NCBI RefSeq assembly: GCF_018736105.1
Contig: NZ_CP076135.1
Coordinates: 620,001-684,000 of the forward strand
From: Bradyrhizobium sediminis
GTDB lineage: Bacteria > Pseudomonadota > Alphaproteobacteria > Rhizobiales > Xanthobacteraceae
DNA length: 64,000 nt
Reading direction: 5' to 3'
Shown here: positions 31,507 through 40,439 of the stretch, one piece after another
Layout: every line of letters starts with the position of its first letter
Numbering within the stretch: the stretch's first letter is position 1
Position numbers and translations under genes: made by a program
The notes under the pieces: generated by a model
Told to the model about the DNA's origin: nothing
Database searches by the model: none
Seen by the model: the letters and a program-made list of their open reading frames with translations, nothing else

Positions 31507-32187
31507 ATGGCTGAGTATGTCGTGGAATTCGGCAGGGATGGCCGGCCGGTCGAACCGGACGGCCGTCTCGACGCACCGGCGTTCCACCGCAATCATCAGG
31601 CGATCCGCACCGTGCTGCAGCGATTCCTCGCCGGGAAATCCGGCGACGTGCTGGAAGCCGGCAGCGGCACCGGCCAGCACGTGGTGGATTTCGCCCGGCA
31701 TTTTCCCGACATCGTGTGGTGGCCGAGCGATTTCAACGAGCAGCATCTGAAGAGCATCGCGGCGTGGCGGGCGCATGCGGCGCTGGCGAATATCCGCCCG
31801 CCGCTGCGGATCGATTTATCCGATCCCGACTGGTGCCCCGAGCTGCACGACGGGCGCGGGCCGGGAAAATTGCTCGCGGTGTTCTGCGCCAATGTGATCC
31901 ACATCGCGCCGTGGCGGGTGGCCGAGGGCTTGTTCGCGGGCGCGGCGCGCTACCTTCGAGAGGACGGACGGCTGTTACTCTACGGCCCGTTCAAGCGCGG
32001 CGGCAAACACACCGCGCTCAGCAATGCCATATTCGACACCAGTCTTCGCGAAGGCAATGCCGAATGGGGCGTGCGCGACATCGGCGATCTGGAAAAGCTG
32101 GCGGCAAGCGTCGGCCTCGCACTGATGGAAATCGCCGAGATGCCCGCCAATAATCTGGTGCTGGTGTTCGGGCGCGCGAAAGCCTGA
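31507..32187 (+). CDS. DUF938 family methyltransferase-like protein
   Basis: Predicted cytoplasmic protein of 226 residues with a class I SAM-binding fold. The glycine-rich loop is VLEAGSGTGQHVVDFARHF (about 49-67), the acidic end of strand 2 is in WWPSDFNEQH, and strand 4 is AVFCANVIHIAPW. The family is DUF938, which is widespread in proteobacteria and without proven substrate. It begins 33 bases after the metallo-hydrolase gene on the same strand and may be co-transcribed with soxR, although a sulfur role is not known. Confidence 0.82.
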   Translation: MAEYVVEFGRDGRPVEPDGRLDAPAFHRNHQAIRTVLQRFLAGKSGDVLEAGSGTGQHVVDFARHFPDIVWWPSDFNEQHLKSIAAWRAHAALANIRPPLRIDLSDPDWCPELHDGRGPGKLLAVFCANVIHIAPWRVAEGLFAGAARYLREDGRLLLYGPFKRGGKHTALSNAIFDTSLREGNAEWGVRDIGDLEKLAASVGLALMEIAEMPANNLVLVFGRAKA

Positions 32188-32302
32188 ACAACGATGCATG
32201 GCCTGCGCCCGTTTGCATCGGTTGATTGAACGAACGCCCCCCTCCATAGTAACGGAATCAATGACGCCGGAATCGATCCGGCCGCATCAGCGGAATTGCC
32301 GG

Positions 32303-33544
32303 ATGATCGACGTGACTGCAGCCGAGGAAATTGCCGACGATGCCCGCGCGCGATCCAACGTGGCGCGGCTGGCGGCGGCGCAGGCGCTGACCGGGGCCAA
32401 TTCGGCTGTCATCTTCGCCACCGGTTCGATCGTCGGCGCGACGCTGGCGCCCGATATCTCGCTCGCGACCGTGCCGCTCTCGATGTATGTGGTCGGGCTC
32501 GCGGCCGGTACCTTGCCGACCGGGGCGATCTCGCGGGCCTATGGCCGCCGCACAGCCTTCATCATCGGCACCGGCTGCGGCATGCTGACCGGCCTGCTCG
32601 GCGCCTTCGCCATCCTGCGCGGTTCGTTCGCGCTGTTCTGCCTCGCCACGTTCCTCGGCGGCCTCTACGGCGCGGTCTCGCAGTCCTACCGCTTTGCCGC
32701 CGCCGATGGCGCCAGCGCGGCGTTTCGTCCCAAGGCGGTGTCGTGGGTGATGGCCGGCGGCGTGTTCGCCGGCGTGCTCGGCCCGCAGCTCGTGCAGTGG
32801 ACGATGGATATCTGGCCGCCCTATCTGTTCGCCTTCAGCTTCATGGTGCAGGCGGCGGTGGCGCTGGTGGCAATGGCGATCCTGGCTGGCGTCGATGCGC
32901 CGAAGCCGGCCCCGTCCGATCTGCATGGCGGCCGGCCATTGCTGGAGATCGCGCGGCAGCCGCGGTTCATCGCCGCGGCACTTTGCGGCATCGTCTCCTA
33001 TCCCATGATGAATCTGGTGATGACCTCGGCGCCGCTGGCGATGAAGTTGTGCGGGTTGAGCGTCAGCGATTCCAATTTCGGCATTCAATGGCATATCGTC
33101 GCGATGTACGGGCCGAGCTTCTTTACCGGCTCGCTGATCACGCGCTTCGGCGCGCCGAAGATTGTCGCGCTCGGGCTGATACTGGAAGGCGTCGGCTCGG
33201 CGATCGGATTGTCTGGCATCACTGCGATGCATTTCTGGACCACGCTGATCGTGCTCGGGGTCGGCTGGAACCTCTCCTTCGTCGGCGCCTCCGCGCTGGT
33301 GCTGGAGACGCACCGGCCGCAGGAGCGCAACAAGGTGCAGGCGTTCAACGATTTCCTGGTGTTCGGGATGATGGCGGTGGGATCGTTTGCGTCGGGCCAG
33401 TTGCTGGCGAATTACGGCTGGTCCACGGTCAACATGGTGGTATTCCCGCCGGTGCTGCTGGGATTGGCGGTGCTGGCCTTCGCATCGTTCGCGAGGCGGC
33501 GAAGGTCGCGGACCGTGGCGGAATTTGCCGATCCGGGTATTTGA
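32303..33544 (+). CDS. MFS transporter
   Basis: Inner-membrane transporter of 413 residues with twelve hydrophobic segments. The loop after TM2 is GAISRAYGRRTAFIIG, an MFS signature variant, and TM4 has FLGGLYGAVSQSYRFAAAD. The pattern of the first half (SIVGATLAPDISLATVPLSM) is seen in YfmO/Bcr-like MFS proteins. ATG at 32303 was chosen; 32261 is also possible. No neighbour indicates a substrate. The 3' side is followed by about 250 bases with no gene except a palindromic repeat. Confidence 0.8.
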   Translation: MIDVTAAEEIADDARARSNVARLAAAQALTGANSAVIFATGSIVGATLAPDISLATVPLSMYVVGLAAGTLPTGAISRAYGRRTAFIIGTGCGMLTGLLGAFAILRGSFALFCLATFLGGLYGAVSQSYRFAAADGASAAFRPKAVSWVMAGGVFAGVLGPQLVQWTMDIWPPYLFAFSFMVQAAVALVAMAILAGVDAPKPAPSDLHGGRPLLEIARQPRFIAAALCGIVSYPMMNLVMTSAPLAMKLCGLSVSDSNFGIQWHIVAMYGPSFFTGSLITRFGAPKIVALGLILEGVGSAIGLSGITAMHFWTTLIVLGVGWNLSFVGASALVLETHRPQERNKVQAFNDFLVFGMMAVGSFASGQLLANYGWSTVNMVVFPPVLLGLAVLAFASFARRRRSRTVAEFADPGI

Positions 33545-33694
33545 CCGGCTATTGCCTTTGCTGGCCGGAAAGCTTGGAGGTTTCATGCCGTCGCGTGCCG
33601 GTGTCGATGAATTCATCGACCGAAGACCTGATGACAACTGCTGACACTTCGTCGGCGATCGAAGCCTTGGTCTTGCCGATCTGCTAGTTGCTAT

Positions 33695-33783
33695 CGTCAT
33701 GCCCGGCCTCATGCCGGGCATCCACGTCTTTCTTCCCAGCAAGCATCAAGACGTGGATGGCCGGGACGAGCCCGGCCATGACG
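33695..33783. repeat. Dispersed repeat family B, copy 1
   Basis: CGTCATGCCCGGC and GCCGGGCATCCACGTCTTTC on the left mirror ACGTGGATGGCCGGG and CCCGGCCATGACGG on the right. It is a long imperfect hairpin. It directly precedes the MFS gene at 33801 and reads open as a spurious N-terminal extension of that protein. A second copy is at 37081. Confidence 0.8.
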
Positions 33784-33800
33784 GAAACGAGAGACGGGCA

Positions 33801-35036
33801 TTGAACGCTCCCGAGCAAACATCCATCGACGAAACCTCGGCGCGCTACGAGGGCTGGCGGATCGTCGCGGTCTGCTTCCTGGTGGCGACGTTCGGCTGGG
33901 GGCTCGGCTTCTATGGCCAGAGCGTCTATGTCGCCGAGCTGCATCGGCTGCACGGCTGGCCGGCGTCGCTGATCTCAGGCGGTACCACCTTCTTTTATCT
34001 GTTCGGCGCGCTGCTGGTTGTCTTCGTCAGCGAGGCGATCCGGTCCGTCGGTCCGCGCAACTGCCTGCTCGCGGGGATTTTTGCACTTGCCGCGGCCGCC
34101 TTCCTGATCGGCCAAGTGACAAAACCCTGGCAGCTCTATGCCGCCAATGCGGTGCTGGCATTCGGCTGGGCCGGCACCAGCCTCGGCATCATCACCAACA
34201 CGCTCGGGCTCTGGTTCGACAGGAAGCGCGGCATGGCGATCAGCCTGGCGCTGAATGGCGCCAGCTTCGGCGGCATTGCTGGCGTGCCGCTGCTGGTGGC
34301 CGCGATCGGCAGTATCGGATTTCCCGGCGCGATGGTAGTTGCCGCGATTGCGATGGTCGTGCTGATGGTTCCCGTCATTCTGGTCTTCGTCGGACGGCCG
34401 CCGCTGCATCCGAGTGCCGCGGTCGCTGCGGCCCGTGCGGATGCGCCGTCGGCGACGCAGGTGCGGGCGCAAGCCTTGCGCGACGTCGGCTTCCTCTCGG
34501 TCTCGGCCTCCTTCGCGCTGGTGCTGTTCGCCCAGGTCGGCTTCATCGTTCACCTGATCTCGTTCCTGGATTCGGTGGTGGGGCGGGAACGCGCGGCGTT
34601 CGCGGTTGCGCTGATGACCGCGATGGCGGTGGTCGGCCGGGTGCTGTTCTCCTTCGTGATCGACCGGCTCAACCAGCGGCTGGCCTCGGCGATCTCGTTC
34701 GTCAGCCAGGCCGTCGCGCTCGCCATCATCATCAATGTGCAGAACGACATCGCGTTGATCGGATCCTGCGCGCTGTTCGGCTTCTCGGTCGGCAACCTGA
34801 TCACGCTGCCGGCGCTGATCGTGCAGCGCGAATTCGACCCGCGTTCGTTCGGCGTCCTGATCAGCCTGATCACGGCGATCAATCAGATCACCTACGCGTT
34901 CGGCCCCGGCGTGATCGGCCTCTTGCGCGACGCCTCCGGCAGCTACGCGCTGCCGTTCTACGGCTGCATCGGGCTGGAGCTGGTGGCGGCGGTACTGATC
35001 ATGGTCCGCGGGCGGCGCGGGAAGACCTCATCCTGA
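33801..35036 (+). CDS. MFS transporter, oxalate/formate antiporter-like
   Basis: Transporter of 411 residues with twelve predicted helices. Features include GWRIVAVCFLVATFGWGLGF at TM1, SLISGGTTFFYLFGALLVVF at TM2, GTSLGIITNTLGLWFDRKRG after TM4, and GRVLFSFVIDRLNQRLAS as the second-half MFS signature. This pattern is typical of monocarboxylate/OxlT-like MFS. I use TTG at 33801 because all upstream codons in this frame lie inside a dispersed repeat; the TTG follows GAGAGACGGG. The last residues and the stop lie in another repeat (family A), so both ends of this gene meet repeats. Confidence 0.8.
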   Translation: MNAPEQTSIDETSARYEGWRIVAVCFLVATFGWGLGFYGQSVYVAELHRLHGWPASLISGGTTFFYLFGALLVVFVSEAIRSVGPRNCLLAGIFALAAAAFLIGQVTKPWQLYAANAVLAFGWAGTSLGIITNTLGLWFDRKRGMAISLALNGASFGGIAGVPLLVAAIGSIGFPGAMVVAAIAMVVLMVPVILVFVGRPPLHPSAAVAAARADAPSATQVRAQALRDVGFLSVSASFALVLFAQVGFIVHLISFLDSVVGRERAAFAVALMTAMAVVGRVLFSFVIDRLNQRLASAISFVSQAVALAIIINVQNDIALIGSCALFGFSVGNLITLPALIVQREFDPRSFGVLISLITAINQITYAFGPGVIGLLRDASGSYALPFYGCIGLELVAAVLIMVRGRRGKTSS

Positions 35037-35145
35037 GGAGCGGCCGTTAGGCCGCGTCTCGAAGGATGGGCAACGGCCTCATGGTTCTCCCGGCGATGGC
35101 AAGCATCGTCCGGAGACGGCGCAAGCGCGCCTCCTCACCATGAGG
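35026..35145. repeat. Dispersed repeat family A, copy 3
   Basis: CCTCATCCTGAGGAGCGGCC, GGCCGCGTCTCGAAGGATGG, CCTCATGGTTCTCCCGGCGA and CTCCTCACCATGAGG follow each other. It fills the gap between convergent genes and supplies the last codons and stop (TGA in ATCCTGAGG) of the upstream MFS gene. Confidence 0.8.
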
Positions 35146-35178
35146 GGCTTCGGGGCCCGTTACCCCATCGCGCATCGG

Positions 35179-35724
35179 CTACGCAAGCTCCGACACTTCC
35201 CCCGCCGGCAGTTCGAAGTCGAATGTGTTCAGCGTCATCGACACCATCGTGTAGTAACCACAGAGCCCGATGATCTCGGTCACGCCGCGCACGGTGAGGA
35301 CCTTGACGGCCTCGTCATACAGCGCCTGCGAAACGCCGCGGCCTTCGTGCAGCGACTTGGCGACGTCGTAGATCAACTGGCCCCTTGGATCGTCGAAGGT
35401 CGGCGTGCGGCGGTTGCGGATATCGTCGATGATCCCGGGATCCATGCCGCCCTTCAGGGCGAGCCGCTTGTGCGCATACCATTCGTAATGCGCGGTCCAG
35501 TGCCGCGCCGTGACCAGGATCGCGATCTCCGACAGTTTCGCCGGAAACATCGTGTCGAAGCGCAGCACCTCGCCCAGCCGCGTGGCATGCCTGGCCATTT
35601 CCGGGCTGTTGAGCCAGGCCATCATCGGCGCCGGCGGGGCGCCGCGCTTGCCCGCGATCGACTCGTCGTAGGTTTCTTTTTGTGCGGGGCTCATTTCGCT
35701 AGGCGAAAGCAACTTCAGCCGCAT
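35179..35724 (-). CDS. Carboxymuconolactone decarboxylase-like (AhpD-fold) protein
   Basis: Cytoplasmic helical protein of 181 residues. The family block is KLSEIAILVTARHWTAHYEWYAHKRLALKGG, followed by FDDPRGQLIYDVAKSLHEG and VTEIIGLCGYYTMVSMTLNT, which fit the CMD/AhpD-like fold. The redox CxxC of true AhpD is absent (ARHWTAH in its place), so a peroxidase-partner role is unlikely. ATG at 35724 follows AGAGGAAAC. An in-frame extension to 36252 is antisense to the acyl-CoA dehydrogenase and was discarded. The reaction is unknown; gamma-carboxymuconolactone is not implied by the context. Confidence 0.85.
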   Translation of the reverse strand: MRLKLLSPSEMSPAQKETYDESIAGKRGAPPAPMMAWLNSPEMARHATRLGEVLRFDTMFPAKLSEIAILVTARHWTAHYEWYAHKRLALKGGMDPGIIDDIRNRRTPTFDDPRGQLIYDVAKSLHEGRGVSQALYDEAVKVLTVRGVTEIIGLCGYYTMVSMTLNTFDFELPAGEVSELA

Positions 35725-35884
35725 GTCCGTTTCCTCTTGTTTTTCAATCGTTACGCGCTTTGCGAATACACCTGATCGCCACCGGTGACCACCGCGCCGA
35801 CCGCATGGCGCGGTCTTCGGACATATTGAATTCCGCGAGGCGACGGCTAAGGTCGATCCAACATTCTCATATGGAAACGCCATC

Positions 35885-37069
35885 ATGTCCGATCTGGAAA
35901 AATTTCGCCTGGAAACCCGCGCCTGGCTGGAGGCCAATTGTCCGCCGGAGATGCGGCGGCCGATGACTTCGGAGGCCGATACGTTCTGGGGCGGCCGCAA
36001 CGCCAAATTTTCTTCCGAACCGCAGCGCGTCTGGTTCGAGCGGATGCGCGACAAGGGCTGGACCGTGCCGCATTGGCCGAAGGAATACGGCGGCGGAGGT
36101 CTCGACGCGGAGCAGGCAAAGATCGTGCGCCAGGAAATGGCGGCGATCGGCGCGCGCCAGCCGCTGGTCTCGTTCGGCATTTCCATGCTCGGACCGGCGC
36201 TGCTGAAATACGGCACCGACGCGCAGAAGAAGGAGCATCTGCCGAAGATCACCGCCGGCCTGATCCGCTGGTGCCAGGGCTATTCCGAGCCGAACGCCGG
36301 ATCGGATCTCGCCTCCCTGCAGACCCGCGCCGAGAGCGACGGCGACGATTACGTCATCAACGGCCAGAAGATCTGGACCTCCTACGCCAATTACGCCGAC
36401 TGGATCTTCTGTCTGGTGCGCACCGATCCCACGGCGAAGAAGCATGATGGCATCAGCTTCATTCTGTTCGACATGACCTCGAAGGGGGTATCGACCAAGC
36501 CGATCCTGTTGATCTCCGGCTACTCGCCGTTCTGCGAAACCTTCTTCGACAATGTGCGGGTGCCGAAGTCTCACGTCGTCGGCACCGTCAACCGCGGCTG
36601 GGACGTCGCCAAGTATCTGCTGCAGCACGAGCGCGCGATGATCTCCGGCATGGGCGAGCGCGGCGTCGGCCGGCCGCTCGGCCAGGTCGCCGCCGATTCG
36701 ATCGGCAGCGACGAGCAGGGCCGGCTGGAGGATGCGATGCTGCGCGGGCAGATCGCGACCTTCGAGATCGACGAGGCGGCGCTGGCCGCTGCCGCCGAGC
36801 GCGCGGTCGATCTCGCCAAGGCCGGGCAAGCGCATCCGGCGTTTTCTTCCGCCATGAAGTATTACGGCACCGAGCTCAACAAGCGCCGCCACGAGATCCT
36901 GATGTCGGCGGGCGGCGTCGACGCGCTGGAATGGGAAAGCGAGCGCTCCAAAGGCGGTGCCCGCCCGCGCGCCTGGCTGCGCACCAAGGCCAACTCGATC
37001 GAGGGCGGCACGAGCGAGGTGATGCTCGGCATCGTCGCCAAACGCATTCTCGATCTGCCGGGGGCTTGA
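35885..37069 (+). CDS. Acyl-CoA dehydrogenase A
   Basis: FAD-dependent enzyme of 394 residues that would introduce an alpha-beta double bond into an acyl-CoA. Family blocks: WPKEYGGGGLDAEQAKIVRQEM, GLIRWCQGYSEPNAGSDLAS (FAD/substrate site), INGQKIWTSYANYADWIFCL, and the C-terminal SIEGGTSEVMLGIVAKRILDLP. It is followed, after a repeat, by a second and shorter member on the same strand. Paired genes of this kind often make an alpha2beta2 enzyme for sterol or branched side chains in actinobacteria and proteobacteria (known); whether that holds here is inference. Confidence 0.9.
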   Translation: MSDLEKFRLETRAWLEANCPPEMRRPMTSEADTFWGGRNAKFSSEPQRVWFERMRDKGWTVPHWPKEYGGGGLDAEQAKIVRQEMAAIGARQPLVSFGISMLGPALLKYGTDAQKKEHLPKITAGLIRWCQGYSEPNAGSDLASLQTRAESDGDDYVINGQKIWTSYANYADWIFCLVRTDPTAKKHDGISFILFDMTSKGVSTKPILLISGYSPFCETFFDNVRVPKSHVVGTVNRGWDVAKYLLQHERAMISGMGERGVGRPLGQVAADSIGSDEQGRLEDAMLRGQIATFEIDEAALAAAAERAVDLAKAGQAHPAFSSAMKYYGTELNKRRHEILMSAGGVDALEWESERSKGGARPRAWLRTKANSIEGGTSEVMLGIVAKRILDLPGA

Positions 37070-37080
37070 TGTCTCCACAC

Positions 37081-37164
37081 CGTCATGGCCGGGCCCGTCC
37101 CGGCCATCCACGTCTTTCTTGCTAGTCCAAGACGTGGATGCCCGGCACAAGGCCGGGCATGACG
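37081..37164. repeat. Dispersed repeat family B, copy 2
   Basis: CGTCATGGCCGGGCCCGTCC and GGCCATCCACGTCTTTCTTG mirror AAGACGTGGATGCCCGGC and GGCCGGGCATGACG. It lies in the 142-base gap between the two acyl-CoA dehydrogenase genes and could reduce read-through between them. Confidence 0.8.
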
Positions 37165-37211
37165 AATTCAAACTCATTTAGTCGCTCACACCAACTCTAC
37201 CGGAATCCCTC

Positions 37212-38351
37212 ATGGCACTCGTCCTCAACGAAGAACAATCGATGCTGCGCGACAGCGCGCGCGGGCTCATCAGCGATAAGGCGCCGGTGTCGCATCTGCG
37301 GCAGCTGCGCGACGCCAAGGACGCCACGGGGTTTTCCCGCGAGCTGTGGAAGGCGTTCGCCGAGATGGGGTTTTCCGGCCTCCTGGTGCCGGAGAATTTC
37401 GGCGGCAGCGGGCTCGGCTGCGTCGAGGCTGGCATCGTGATGGAGGAAATCGGCCGCACCCTGATGCCGTCGCCGTTTTTGTCAACCGCGGTGCTCGCCG
37501 CGTCGGCGCTGTCGCGCGGCGGCAGCGGTGCGCAGAAGTCGCAGTATCTGCCGAAGATATCCGACGGCTCGCTGCTGGCGGCGCTGGCGATCGACGAGGG
37601 CGCCAAGCATCGCCCGCTGCAAACCAGATTGCAGGCCGTTCGTTCCGGCAACGGCTTCAGGCTCTCGGGCGACAAGGCCTTCGTGGTCGATGGCCATGTC
37701 GCCGACCTCTTGATCGTGGCGGCGCGCAGCGCCGGCAAAGCCGGCGAGCGCGAGGGACTGACGTTGTTTCTGGTCGATCCCAAGACAAAAGGCATCGCGA
37801 CCGAGCGCACCGCGATGGTCGATTCGCACAACGCGGCGCGCATTGTATTCGATAACGTCGAGGTCAACGCCGACGGCGTGCTCGGCGAGGTCGATCAGGG
37901 CTATGGTTTGCTGGACGGCGTGCTCAACATCGGCCGCGGCGCGGTGGCTTCCGAAATGGTTGGCTTAAGCGAGGAAGTGTTCGGCCGCACCGTCACCTAT
38001 CTCAAGGAACGCAAGCAGTTCGGCAAATTGATCGGCGAATTCCAGGCGCTGCAGCACCGCGCCGCCCAACTCTATATCGAGATCGAGATCACCCGCGCCG
38101 CGGTGCTGAAGGCCCTGCAGACGCTCGACGGCGACTTTGCCAATGCCGCCGCCGCGGTCGCGGTCGCCAAGGCGCGCGCCGGCGCGACGGCGACGCAGGC
38201 CGTGCAGGAGGGCGTGCAGATGCATGGCGGCATGGGCATGACCGACCAGTTCGACATCGGCTTCTTCATGAAGCGCGCGCGGGTCTGCCAGGAACTGTTC
38301 GGCGACGCCAATTTCCACGCCGATCAATTGGCGCGGATGAAGAGTTATTGA
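37212..38351 (+). CDS. Acyl-CoA dehydrogenase B
   Basis: FAD-dependent acyl-CoA dehydrogenase of 379 residues. It has MLRDSARGLISDKAPVSHLR at the N-terminus, WKAFAEMGFSGLLVPENFGG, the weak middle domain (LRAVRSGNGFRLSGDKAFV-like segment), YLKERKQFGKLIGEFQALQH, and the C-terminal GVQMHGGMGMTDQFDIGFFM. The FAD/substrate loop that is strong in enzyme A is degenerate here (LAALAIDEGAKHRPLQTR), as seen in the non-catalytic partner of heteromeric pairs. That suggests that A and B act together. The 3' side ends in a repeat before the convergent binding-protein gene. Confidence 0.88.
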   Translation: MALVLNEEQSMLRDSARGLISDKAPVSHLRQLRDAKDATGFSRELWKAFAEMGFSGLLVPENFGGSGLGCVEAGIVMEEIGRTLMPSPFLSTAVLAASALSRGGSGAQKSQYLPKISDGSLLAALAIDEGAKHRPLQTRLQAVRSGNGFRLSGDKAFVVDGHVADLLIVAARSAGKAGEREGLTLFLVDPKTKGIATERTAMVDSHNAARIVFDNVEVNADGVLGEVDQGYGLLDGVLNIGRGAVASEMVGLSEEVFGRTVTYLKERKQFGKLIGEFQALQHRAAQLYIEIEITRAAVLKALQTLDGDFANAAAAVAVAKARAGATATQAVQEGVQMHGGMGMTDQFDIGFFMKRARVCQELFGDANFHADQLARMKSY

Positions 38352-38385
38352 GGGAAAGCCACGGGCGCCTCACGACAACAGGTGT

Positions 38386-38488
38386 CATCGCCCGGCTTGA
38401 CCGGGCGACCCAGTACGCCGCGGCCTATCGGTTGATCGCTACCGTCTCTGGAATACTGGATCGCCCGCTTTCGCGGGCGACGACAAGT
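38386..38488. repeat. Dispersed palindromic repeat family D
   Basis: CATCGCCCGGC...GCCGGGCGACC-type arms at the left (ATCGCCCGGCTTGACCGGGC) and GATCGCCCGCTTTCGCGGGC at the right, with ACCGTCTCTGGAATACTGGA between. It occupies the gap between two convergent genes and could act as a terminator for both. Confidence 0.7.
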
Positions 38489-38525
38489 TGGGATGTGGCG
38501 CCGCTGGCGGGTTCGTCTCGCAAGT

Positions 38526-39566
38526 TCACCGGATCGGCGGGGCGTACTGGATGCCGCCGGCGCTCCAGAGCTGGTTGAGGCCGCGCGGAATCTTCAGCTT
38601 GGATTCGGCGCCGACGTTGCGCTCGTAGACCTCGCCGTAATTGCCGACGTGGCGAATGATGCGTGCGGCCCAGTCCCTGGGCAGGCCGAGCTCCTCGCCG
38701 TAAGCGCCTTCGGTGCCGACCAGGCGCATCACGTCCGGCTTCTTCGACTTCAGCGCCTCGTCGATGTTCTTCGAGGTGATGCCGAGCTCCTCGGCGTTGA
38801 TCATCGCATACAGCGTCCACTTCACGATCATCATCCAGTCGTCGTCGCGCTGGCGCACCACGGGCGCGAGCGGCTCCTTGGAGATGACGTCGGGCAGGAT
38901 GACGTGATCGTTGGGCCTGGCGAGGTTGAGCCGCAGCGCATAAAGCTGCGAGACGTCGGCAGTGAAGGTGTCGCACTTGCCCTCGTTGTAGGCTTTGACG
39001 ACCTCGTCCAGTTGGGCGAACTTCACTTCCTCGTATTTCATGTTGTTGGCGCGGAAATAGTCCGCAAGGTTGAGCCGCGTCGTCGTTCCATCCTGGACGC
39101 AGACCTTGCTGTTGTTCAAATCGAGCGCGGAATCGATCTTGCGGCTCGCCGGCAGCATGAATCCCTCGCCGTCGTAATAGGCGACCGCCGGGAAATACAG
39201 GTCATACGAGGTCTCGCGCGACATGCTCCAGGTCGAGTTGCGCGACAGGATATCCACTTTCCGGCTCTGCAGCTCCTTGAAGCGCTCGCTGGCGTCGAGC
39301 GCAACGAACTTCGTCTTCCTGGGATCGTCGAAGATCGCCGCCGCGACCGCGCGGCAGAAATCCACGTCGAAGCCGGTCCAGTTGCCCTTGTCGTCCGGAA
39401 TCGAGAAGCCGGGCAGGCCCTTGTTGACGCCGCACAGCACGTCGCCGCGACGGATGGTCCGCTTCAGGGTCTTGGTGTCATAGCGCTCGTAGGTAATGGC
39501 GGCAGCCGCGACCGCGATTGCGACCGCCAATCCAATCAGGAGGCCGCCTCGAAAAGTGCGAAACAT
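38526..39566 (-). CDS. Orphan amino-acid ABC binding protein, AapJ-like
   Basis: Periplasmic binding protein family 3, 346 residues. The N-terminus GGLLIGLAVAIAVAAAAITY is an uncleaved-looking signal anchor. The domain includes VLCGVNKGLPGFSIPDDKGN, WTGFDVDFCRAVAAAIF, SERFKELQSRKVDILSRNST and KVCVQDGTTTRLNLADYF, the typical pattern of general L-amino-acid binding protein AapJ/BztA. No permease or ATPase genes are next to it, so it is an orphan that may feed another Aap-type system or serve in sensing. The following L,D-transpeptidase is 54 bases downstream on the complementary side in the same direction of reading toward lower coordinates. Confidence 0.85.
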   Translation of the reverse strand: MFRTFRGGLLIGLAVAIAVAAAAITYERYDTKTLKRTIRRGDVLCGVNKGLPGFSIPDDKGNWTGFDVDFCRAVAAAIFDDPRKTKFVALDASERFKELQSRKVDILSRNSTWSMSRETSYDLYFPAVAYYDGEGFMLPASRKIDSALDLNNSKVCVQDGTTTRLNLADYFRANNMKYEEVKFAQLDEVVKAYNEGKCDTFTADVSQLYALRLNLARPNDHVILPDVISKEPLAPVVRQRDDDWMMIVKWTLYAMINAEELGITSKNIDEALKSKKPDVMRLVGTEGAYGEELGLPRDWAARIIRHVGNYGEVYERNVGAESKLKIPRGLNQLWSAGGIQYAPPIR

Positions 39567-39620
39567 TTTTTCTCACCAATGTCAGGGAAATGGGACGGTC
39601 GTGAAACGAGCCGCTGTGGC

Positions 39621-40214
39621 TTACAATTCCGGCTTCTGCCGCACGATCACCTTGGTGCCGACCGGGACGCGCTCGTAGAGGTCGCTGACGTCGGCATTGA
39701 CCAGCCGGAAGCAGCCCGAGGAAACGGCGGTGCCGATCGTATCCGGCCGGTTGGTGCCGTGGATGCGATAGACGGTGGTGCCGAGATACATCGCACGCGC
39801 CCCGAGCGGATTGCCCGGACCGCCGGCCATGAAGCGCGGCAGATAGGGCTGGCGCGCGATCATCTCCGGCGGCGGGGTCCAGTCCGGCCATTCCGCCTTG
39901 CGGGTGATGTTCAGCAATCCCTGCCACTGGAAGCCTTCGCGGCCGACGCCGATGCCGTAGCGCAGCGCGCGGCCGTTACCCTGAATCAAATAGAGATGGC
40001 GCTCCGCGGTCGCGATGATGATGGTGCCGGGGGCTTCCGAGGTGCGATAGAGCACCGCCGTGCGCCGGAATTGCGGATCCAGTTCGACGCTGTCATCGGC
40101 GATGAGGCCCGGCTGGTCGCCGACATCGGGCTTCTGCGCAAAGCTAGGCGCGGCCGAAAACGTCAGTCCGGCCGCTGCGGCCATCGTCCAGATCAGGTAC
40201 CGAAACTTCGTCAT
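39621..40214 (-). CDS. L,D-transpeptidase (YkuD domain)
   Basis: Exported cell-wall enzyme of 197 residues. Signal peptide YLIWTMAAAAGLTFSAAPSFAQ; YkuD domain from about residue 60, with IIIATAERHLYLIQGNGRAL at its start and the active-site block HGTNRPDTIGTAVSSGCFRL holding the catalytic His and Cys. These enzymes form 3-3 peptidoglycan cross-links or attach proteins to peptidoglycan. The ATG at 40214 follows GAGGGAGACC; an extended frame upstream was discarded. Rhizobiales carry many copies; the exact role of this one is not visible. Confidence 0.92.
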   Translation of the reverse strand: MTKFRYLIWTMAAAAGLTFSAAPSFAQKPDVGDQPGLIADDSVELDPQFRRTAVLYRTSEAPGTIIIATAERHLYLIQGNGRALRYGIGVGREGFQWQGLLNITRKAEWPDWTPPPEMIARQPYLPRFMAGGPGNPLGARAMYLGTTVYRIHGTNRPDTIGTAVSSGCFRLVNADVSDLYERVPVGTKVIVRQKPEL

Positions 40215-40439
40215 TTTGCGGTCTCCCTCGCGGCGCCTTCGCCAAGTCATGGAACCATCAAATCTCAGTGGCAACTTAATGGCAAGTTTTGGGCAGGCAC
40301 ATCCCATATACTTGGTCTTTCCGGCGTTCTTCCCGGGTAAAGCACCCATGCCAGCGATCCCTTGCTACTTTGCATGGGGTTGTTTTCGATATTTCGGTTT
40401 TTTGTCGCGGATGCCGCGCCGGAGCTCGGGCGAACGGCC

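Noticed and set aside
30400..31776. Open frame of 458 codons on the minus strand
   Set aside because: Antisense to the SoxH-like hydrolase gene and parts of its neighbours; no motif or ribosome site.
33699..33800. N-terminal part of the MFS protein
   Set aside because: These codons are in a palindromic repeat also found at 37081 in non-coding DNA; the membrane protein begins after it.
35179..36252. Long version of the carboxymuconolactone-decarboxylase-like gene
   Set aside because: The extra N-terminal part is antisense to the acyl-CoA dehydrogenase and has no homologous pattern; the ATG at 35724 has a ribosome site.
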